From contig CAXXEO010000014.1 of NCBI GenBank assembly GCA_963664585.2, positions 62,001 to 126,000 of the forward strand: a DNA stretch of 64,000 nt, in the 5' to 3' direction. Position numbers and translations under genes: made by a program. Below, piece after piece: positions 61,434 through 64,000 of the stretch. How positions within the stretch are numbered: the first letter of the stretch is position 1; every line of letters starts with the position of its first letter. Source of the stretch: G963664585 sp963664585 (GTDB lineage Bacteria > Bacillota > Clostridia > Oscillospirales > Ruminococcaceae). The notes below the pieces were generated by a model that ran no database searches, was not told where the DNA came from, and was given only the letters and a program-made list of their open reading frames with translations.

Positions 61434-61889
61434 ATGAACATGAATATTGAAACTATTCCATCATGCTCTATTGCGTATATACGACAAATAGGAGCTTATG
61501 GTGAGGAAAATATCCGGACTATGGTACAATTGAAACACTGGGCGAAAACCAACAGCCTAATGAACAGTAAAACGGTGATTTTTGGCATTGCACATGATAA
61601 TCCACAAACAACACCGCCTGAGAATTGTCGCTATGATGCTTGCATTCTCCTTGCTGATGAACACTTTCCGGCAGGCGACAATATACAGTATGGTGGAATC
61701 GCCCGAGGAAAGTATGCGGTTTTTACAGTGAAACACACAGCTGAAGCTGTAGAACAGGCTTGGGTAGAAATCTTCCCTGTATTATCCCAAAGCGGTTATC
61801 TTGCTGACACTACACGACCGATTTTGGAGCGTTATTCAGCTGAGCAGGTTGAGCAGCATCTTTGCGAAATTTGCGTCCCGATTCTTTGA
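61434..61889 (+). CDS. GyrI-like/effector-binding domain protein
   Basis: A 151-residue single-domain protein of the SbmC/GyrI fold. NIETIPSCSIAYIRQIGAYG at the start, CRYDACILLADEHFPAGDNI and YGGIARGKYAVFTVKHTAEA are hallmarks. Free-standing members bind small ligands, and some protect gyrase or hydrolyse toxic compounds. The ATG at 61434 follows GAGGAAACC; in-frame starts upstream lie within a MITE remnant and are rejected. It is followed by a terminator hairpin. Confidence 0.88.
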   Translation: MNMNIETIPSCSIAYIRQIGAYGEENIRTMVQLKHWAKTNSLMNSKTVIFGIAHDNPQTTPPENCRYDACILLADEHFPAGDNIQYGGIARGKYAVFTVKHTAEAVEQAWVEIFPVLSQSGYLADTTRPILERYSAEQVEQHLCEICVPIL

Positions 61890-61920
61890 TTATTGATTGT
61901 AACGTAAGATAATTTTGTCA

Positions 61921-61972
61921 GTAAAGAAGCACATGGTGGTATAACATAAACCCATCATGTGCTTTACTTGTT
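61921..61972 (+). terminator. Intrinsic terminator after the GyrI-like gene
   Basis: GTAAAGAAGCACATG pairs with CATGTGCTTTAC (one bulge) around a roughly 20-base loop, followed by TTGTTTT. Confidence 0.7.
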
Positions 61973-62047
61973 TTCTGCTATATGCCAAGCACTAGCCAGT
62001 CAAGCCTTGCATAAAGGCTGTGAAAGAGATAGCAATATATGGTATGA

Positions 62048-62153
62048 TATAGCCAATTAACTTAAAAACTGGCTATAGTTAAAACGTCATTTTTCTTCCC
62101 CCGCCTTCGGCGGGGGAAGAAATCACAAGTTTGTTTCAAGTTAATTGGCTATA
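62048..62153 (+). repeat. Palindromic MITE copy
   Basis: Full copy with TATAGCCAATTAACTT and TTAATTGGCTATA ends, left sub-palindrome and core CCCCCGCCTTCGGCGGGGG. The region 61973-62218 otherwise holds no gene. Confidence 0.9.
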
Positions 62154-62218
62154 TCAACAAACGGGAATTCGTCAGGTTGACCCAACTGCCTTAGTTTTTT
62201 ATTAGGGGATGTGAAAAG

Positions 62219-62779
62219 ATGAGGATGCTTGTTATTTTTGGCTCACATAGATTAGGGGGTATAAATGCTGAAATTGAAAAAGCCATGAAATTGAAATCCG
62301 ATGAATTTGATTTTGACTTTGTGCATTTAGCAGATCATAAAATCGAAAGCTGCACGTCTTGCCATCAATGTGGAAAAACAGGACGTTGTGCCTTGCCAAT
62401 ATCTGAAAATGATAGATTCCAGGAAATATTTGATAAGATAAAAACAGCTGATGCCATTTTTATTATAAGCCTTGTTTATGCAGCTATCCCATCAAGACTG
62501 ACTGCTTTGTTTGAAAGACTAACCAGCGTTCTTTATGATTCAGGGGTAATGAATATGGATAACAATCCGCTTTTAGATAAAAAAGCAGCCATCTTCAGTT
62601 ATTGTTCGTGTGAAATATGCGATGACACTCCCATAAAAGCAATCTTTGATAAGTTTGTTATGAAGAATTACAGATTTGATAAAAGTACATACTCCTATTT
62701 AAATACATCTAAAAAACCACAAGACGAATATCCCAATATTACGGCATATGTTATGTCCACACTAAAACAGCTCTGCTGA
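62219..62779 (+). CDS. Flavodoxin-fold NAD(P)H-dependent reductase
   Basis: A 186-residue flavoprotein of the NADPH-dependent FMN reductase/iron-sulfur flavoprotein group. The FMN phosphate loop appears in VIFGSHRLGGINAEIE, the CTSCHQCGKTGRCAL segment has four closely spaced cysteines like the compact cysteine motif of iron-sulfur flavoproteins, and ISLVYAAIPSRLTALFERL lines the FMN site. A GGGGATG ribosome site precedes the ATG. It is flanked by two MITE copies, with no operon partners. A role in redox or quinone metabolism is plausible. Confidence 0.87.
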   Translation: MRMLVIFGSHRLGGINAEIEKAMKLKSDEFDFDFVHLADHKIESCTSCHQCGKTGRCALPISENDRFQEIFDKIKTADAIFIISLVYAAIPSRLTALFERLTSVLYDSGVMNMDNNPLLDKKAAIFSYCSCEICDDTPIKAIFDKFVMKNYRFDKSTYSYLNTSKKPQDEYPNITAYVMSTLKQLC

Positions 62780-62787
62780 ATATAACG

Positions 62788-62893
62788 TATAGCCAATTAA
62801 CTTAAAAACTGGCTATATATAAAACATCATTTTCTTCCCCCGCCTTCGGCGTGGGAAGAAATCACAAGCTTGTCTTCAAGTTAATTGGCTATA
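62788..62893 (+). repeat. Palindromic MITE copy
   Basis: Full copy with TATAGCCAATTAACTT and TTAATTGGCTATA ends and core CCCCCGCCTTCGGCGTGGG. It begins 8 bases after the flavodoxin-fold gene. Two nearly identical copies thus flank that gene (62048 and 62788). Confidence 0.88.
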
Positions 62894-63059
62894 AATTAAT
62901 CGAACATCGGCAATTCGTTCTTAAAAACGGACAGCTGATTGAAACAATTGTAGACGGATTTATGAAAGAGCTTTGTGCCGATTCATTTTCTGAGTCTTGC
63001 TTTTCTATGCTATACTTGAAGAAACCTGCTTCAAAGCTAGTACAATGCAACATCTTAAT

Positions 63060-63101
63060 TTTATATATTCCCCCGCCGAAGGCGGGGAAATATATAAAAT
63101 G
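63060..63101. repeat. MITE-core-like palindrome without MITE ends
   Basis: TTTTATATATTCCCC followed by the core GCCGAAGGC and GGGGAAATATATAAAA form an imperfect 40-bp palindrome. It shares the CCCCCGCC/GGCGGGG core with the MITE family but has TTATATAT arms. It lies 20 bases upstream of the response-regulator gene and could terminate upstream transcription. Confidence 0.6.
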
Positions 63102-63121
63102 GATTTAGACTAGGCTGGGTA

Positions 63122-63826
63122 ATGTTCCATGTACGGGAGGTGCGCGATATAAACAAGATACTCATTATAGAAGATGATATTTCTTTGAGTAACGGCTTAT
63201 CTCTTGCGCTCAGAGACGGCGAGCTGTCTTTTGTTCAGGTGCGGGAGCTGCGCATGGCAAGGCAAAGCGTTGAAGAAGTCCCGTTTGATCTGATCATTCT
63301 TGATCTTAATCTGCCTGATGGAAACGGGCTTGATTTTCTAAAGGAGCTTCGCAGATCCTCCGCTGTTCCTGTGATCATTCTGACTGCCAACGATATGGAA
63401 ACGGATGTGGTGGCGGGTTTGGAGCTGGGGGCGGACGACTATATTACAAAACCGTTCAGCTTGATGATACTGCGGGCAAGGGTTAACGCCAGGCTGAGAA
63501 AAGCGAGCAGCGCCACTCCCAGCACCGTGGAAATAGAGGGGTTTTCGTTTTCATTCAGGAAAATGGAGTTTTTAAAAAGCGGCGTTCCAGTCGAGCTGAG
63601 CAAAACCGAGCAGAAGCTGCTCTGGGTCTTAATAGAGAACCGGGGAAATACCATACCCCGCTCAGATTTGGTAGACAGGATTTGGACGGACGGAGCGGAG
63701 TATGTTGATGAAAATGCGCTGTCTGTTACAATCAAGCGATTGCGCGACAAACTGGAAGACAATCCTTCTGTTCCAAAATACATAAAAACGATTTACGGCA
63801 TTGGCTACACATGGGCGGTGAAGTAA
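63122..63826 (+). CDS. OmpR/PhoB-family response regulator
   Basis: A 234-residue regulator. The receiver domain has KILIIEDDISLSNGLSLALR, phosphorylatable Asp in LIILDLNLPDGNG and the Lys in GADDYITKPFS; the winged-helix DNA-binding domain (about 135-230) has ELSKTEQKLLWVLIENRGNT and VDENALSVTIKRLRDKLEDN. The start is uncertain: GGGAGG (63135-63140) stands eight bases before an ATA codon at 63149, the exact place where relatives have ATG, while in-frame ATG (63122) and GTG (63140) lie upstream of or within that site. The kinase gene begins directly after its stop. Confidence 0.93.
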   Translation: MFHVREVRDINKILIIEDDISLSNGLSLALRDGELSFVQVRELRMARQSVEEVPFDLIILDLNLPDGNGLDFLKELRRSSAVPVIILTANDMETDVVAGLELGADDYITKPFSLMILRARVNARLRKASSATPSTVEIEGFSFSFRKMEFLKSGVPVELSKTEQKLLWVLIENRGNTIPRSDLVDRIWTDGAEYVDENALSVTIKRLRDKLEDNPSVPKYIKTIYGIGYTWAVK

Positions 63827-64000
63827 ATGAACACGATAGATTACCTATGTATCGGGATCGCATTTGCCGCAGGTTTGTCGGCAGCGTCTGTGATTATTCT
63901 TTACCGCCTCAGGACAAGGAAAACGCTTGAAACCATAAACAGAATGCTTGACACAGCCATTGACGGCAGCTTTTCCGAAAACATTTTTGACGAATCGGTT
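63827..64000 (+). CDS. Sensor histidine kinase, N-terminal part (cut by window)
   Basis: The frame starts at ATG 63827, directly after the TAA of the response regulator, and runs off the window. The first 25 residues form a membrane helix (DYLCIGIAFAAGLSAASVII), followed by the linker helix start TRKTLETINRMLDTAIDGSF. This matches small two-component kinases downstream of VanR/OmpR-type regulators. The signal is unknown. Confidence 0.85.
   Translation, partial: MNTIDYLCIGIAFAAGLSAASVIILYRLRTRKTLETINRMLDTAIDGSFSENIFDESV

Noticed and set aside
11639..63101. A CRISPR array made of the palindromic repeats
   Set aside because: The copies are kilobases apart, about 105 bp long and occur in both orientations, with no regular spacers or cas genes.

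Overview
The window looks like chromosomal DNA of an anaerobic, low-to-moderate GC Firmicute of the class Clostridia (Oscillospiraceae/Ruminococcaceae-like). The support is AGGAGG-type ribosome binding sites, many lipoprotein solute-binding proteins, an isoleucine T-box, cobalamin riboswitches, the oxygen-independent (early cobalt insertion) corrin pathway, BlaI/M56 gene pairs and remnants that resemble Tn1549-type conjugative elements. No complete tRNA or rRNA gene and no integrase gene is present. The species cannot be named from the sequence.

Layout. 1-10407: the 3' tail of an unknown gene, then a peptide uptake and breakdown cluster on the + strand: M20 amidohydrolase, PatB/MalY-type PLP enzyme, a complete Opp/Dpp-type ABC transporter and an S9 peptidase. 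10408-11764: decayed DNA holding the first copy of a 334-bp direct repeat that carries the 3' half of an initiator tRNA. 11765-14839: a GC-rich block with a cupin and two tandem M20 peptidases. 14840-16003: debris of a conjugative element. 16070-20754: azlCD, then a T-box-controlled isoleucyl-tRNA synthetase of an unusual type. 20972-23682: a BlaI/M56 sensor pair. 23757-24921: a MITE split by an IS30-family element. 25255-43634: a vitamin B12/cobalt regulon with three cobalamin riboswitches. They control a BtuFCD-type importer, a methyltransferase plus NikABCDE-like importer, and (on the - strand) cbiL-D-F-G-H-J-ET-C; cbiK lies between, on the + strand. 44055-54253: a MarR fragment, an AT-rich regulator, an M20 hydrolase, a DUF3798/ribose-type ABC transporter and a serine hydrolase. 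54206-54539: the second copy of the 334-bp repeat. 54886-58208 (- strand): APC permease, enolase-superfamily sugar-acid-dehydratase-like enzyme and GntR regulator. 58599-64000: a second BlaI/M56 pair, a GyrI-like protein, a flavodoxin-fold reductase and a two-component system cut by the window edge.

How the genes fit together. The B12 section encodes every ring-contraction step from sirohydrochlorin to cobyrinic acid, plus corrinoid and probably cobalt acquisition, all but cbiK visibly under B12-responsive leaders. The two 334-bp repeats, the conjugative-element debris and the compositionally distinct blocks between them suggest that the roughly 43.4-kb central segment was assembled by successive insertions at an initiator-tRNA gene.

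A short palindromic element (about 105 bp, ends TATAGCCAATTAAC and TATAGTTGATTAAC, GC-rich core hairpin) is scattered through the window in full, partial and variant copies. One copy supplies the last codons and stop of an ABC ATPase and another is interrupted by the IS30 element. The most promising candidate for new biology is the B12-riboswitch-controlled methyltransferase fused in an operon to a NikABCDE-like importer, a possible cobalt-chelator or cobalt-uptake system.
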